Assembly: GCA_002449305.1 (NCBI GenBank)
Contig: DKDI01000021.1
Coordinates: 1 to 14,103 of the forward strand
Direction of reading: 5' to 3'
Length of the DNA stretch: 14,103 nucleotides
From: Treponema sp. UBA6852
GTDB taxonomy: Bacteria > Spirochaetota > Spirochaetia > Treponematales > Treponemataceae
How positions within the stretch are numbered: the first letter of the stretch is position 1; each line of letters starts with the position of its first letter. A model generated the notes under the pieces. The model saw only the letters and a list, made by a program, of their open reading frames with translations, had not been told where the DNA came from and made no database searches. Positions 13,230-14,103 of this stretch are shown one piece after another. Made by a program: the position numbers and the translations under genes.

Positions 13230-13865
13230 TCACTTCACGCCGATTGAATCAATCCAGTTTCTAACTTCACTGTCGCTTGCTCTTGTGCCGAACCTTTTTC
13301 CGGCGAGCCAGTTTCCGTTGTCAGCTCCAGCAAGCTCATGAAGCAGTTCGCCGCTTCTTCCAAGCCCCGAGCTCATTGAAGTGCAGAACGGAACAACTGT
13401 TTTTCCCTTAAAATCCGCGCCCTCGACAAACGCGTTTACAGGCCAGGCGTCGATTCCCCACCAGATTGGCGCGCCGATGAACACTGTCTCGTATCCGCTT
13501 AAATCCGGCACGCTGCCTTTCATCGCGACAGGAAGTTTTTTCAGGTCTGAAACAGTTGCCGTTCCGTTCGCCTTTGAGCCGAAAATCGTGTCGTGCTCGC
13601 GGCAGACACGGCTTTTCTTGTTTGTCCAGTCAAGGTCAGCGGAAGTGTAATCGTCTTTCGGCACAACCTCGAACAAATCCGCGCCAAGGTATGACGCAAT
13701 TTTTTCGGCAACCGCCTTTGTTGTTCCAGACGCGGAATAGTAAGCCACAAGGATTTTTCCGCTGTTCTTTCCGCCAGCCTGAAAATTCGAGCCGCTTCCA
13801 GAATCAGCCGCACAAGCAGAAAACACACTCAAAGCCGCAGCAGCAGCCATAACAAATTTTTTCAT
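13230..13865 (-). CDS. Exported flavodoxin (probable lipoprotein)
   Basis: 211 residues from ATG at 13865 with GGAGG 5 bases upstream. A signal peptide (about residues 1-18) ends VFSAC-A, so Cys18 may be lipidated. A Ser/Gly-rich linker leads to the flavodoxin domain: ILVAYYSASGTTKAVAEKIA (38-57) is the FMN phosphate-binding loop (S-x-S-G-T-T), GAPIWWG is the second FMN loop, and PFCTSMSSGLG is the third. Flavodoxins carry electrons through FMN. This exported type is common beside aldo/keto reductases and LysR regulators. It probably supplies reducing power outside the membrane or to a membrane-linked system. The partial gene at the right edge has a similar ending. Confidence 0.9.
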   Translation of the reverse strand: MKKFVMAAAAALSVFSACAADSGSGSNFQAGGKNSGKILVAYYSASGTTKAVAEKIASYLGADLFEVVPKDDYTSADLDWTNKKSRVCREHDTIFGSKANGTATVSDLKKLPVAMKGSVPDLSGYETVFIGAPIWWGIDAWPVNAFVEGADFKGKTVVPFCTSMSSGLGRSGELLHELAGADNGNWLAGKRFGTRASDSEVRNWIDSIGVK

Positions 13866-13870
13866 ATTTT

Positions 13871-14060
13871 CCTCCAAAAAAAGTCAATGAGAAAATTTCA
13901 ATTTTCGATTTGACTTTTTTAAGTTGTTTCGCAACACAGTGAGAAACAACAGTTGATATAGAAGTTTGCAACGCAAACTTGTAAACAAAAACTTTGACGC
14001 TATCTTAGGCATAGTTTTTGTTATACCTCCCAAAAAAGCCAATGAGAAAATTTCAATTTT
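13871..14060. repeat. Two 35-bp direct repeats around a hairpin-rich 120-bp segment
   Basis: 13871-13905 and 14026-14060 match at 33 of 35 bases, 155 bp apart. Between them are three inverted repeats: GTTGTTTC/GAAACAAC (13923-13930, 13943-13950), AAGTTTGC/GCAAACTT (13962-13969, 13973-13980) and AACAAAAACT/AGTTTTTGTT (13984-13993, 14013-14022). Each 35-bp copy, read leftwards, ends in a T tract and a Shine-Dalgarno sequence. Copy 1 serves the flavodoxin gene; copy 2 overlaps the stop of the next gene. Confidence 0.7.
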
Positions 14061-14103
14061 ATTTCTCGCCGATATTTTTAAGCCAGCTTGAGACACGCTC
14101 TTT
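14059..14103 (-). CDS. C-terminal end of an upstream protein, possibly a second flavodoxin
   Basis: Only the last 14 residues and TAA (14061-14059) are in the window: KERVSSWLKNIGEK. The ending resembles that of the flavodoxin next to it (EVRNWIDSIGVK), so a tandem flavodoxin paralogue is plausible. It is too short to be sure. Confidence 0.45.
   Translation of the reverse strand, partial: KERVSSWLKNIGEK

Noticed and set aside
13884..14012. 42-codon minus-strand frame after GGGAGG
   Set aside because: It runs through the palindromes of the insert and into the terminator-like hairpin; the ribosome-binding sequence is part of the 35-bp repeat, so the frame is probably accidental.

Overview
The window looks like a chromosomal segment of a host- or rumen-associated spirochaete, most likely a Treponema. 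This is inferred from gene style (short lysine-led signal peptides with loose lipoboxes, small XRE regulators, GC-rich palindromic intergenic elements), not from any rRNA or marker gene. Base composition is bimodal. About 10013-14103 is moderately GC-rich. About 3560-8600 and 9240-10009 are strongly AT-rich, as expected of acquired DNA.

Left flank (1-2862): three exported proteins on the minus strand. They are a carboxymuconolactone-decarboxylase-like protein (cut by the window edge), a periplasmic cupin and an alpha/beta hydrolase. The first and third genes are preceded by the same 70-bp promoter/operator block (67 of 70 bases identical), so they are probably co-regulated. Between the first gene and the cupin lies a compact locus. 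It has a 35-residue hydrophobic peptide with a structured leader, a short convergent RNA and one shared bidirectional terminator, which is the architecture of a Fst/par-like type I toxin-antitoxin system.

Left border of the island (2866-3640): an inverted repeat and a non-coding array of six units phased at exactly 41 bp. These are followed by an XRE repressor gene and three copies of a 12-bp operator over a strong divergent promoter.

Central AT-rich operon (3698-8598, plus strand): a small helical protein, a small membrane protein, a 39-residue Trp-rich acidic peptide, three different radical SAM proteins (two with SPASM-type cysteines) and a fold-type III PLP decarboxylase-like enzyme. I read this as an unrecognised RiPP-type peptide-modification system under XRE control. 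No exporter or protease is present.

Right part of the island (8746-10009): a small protein that may be 5'-truncated, a DUF3791-like protein, a GC-rich repeat, and a complete type III toxin-antitoxin locus (promoter, two ~51-nt antitoxin RNA repeats, attenuating terminator, ToxN/AbiQ-family toxin). The toxin stops 3 bases before a LysR-family gene that carries an in-frame amber codon in its helix-turn-helix domain.

Right flank (10900-14103, minus strand): a redox cluster with a RibD/DHFR-like reductase, a cupin, an aldo/keto reductase, an exported flavodoxin and the last residues of another protein. The cupin and the exported proteins echo the left flank. The two flanks may therefore be one redox/detoxification neighbourhood, once LysR-controlled, split by the island; this is inference.
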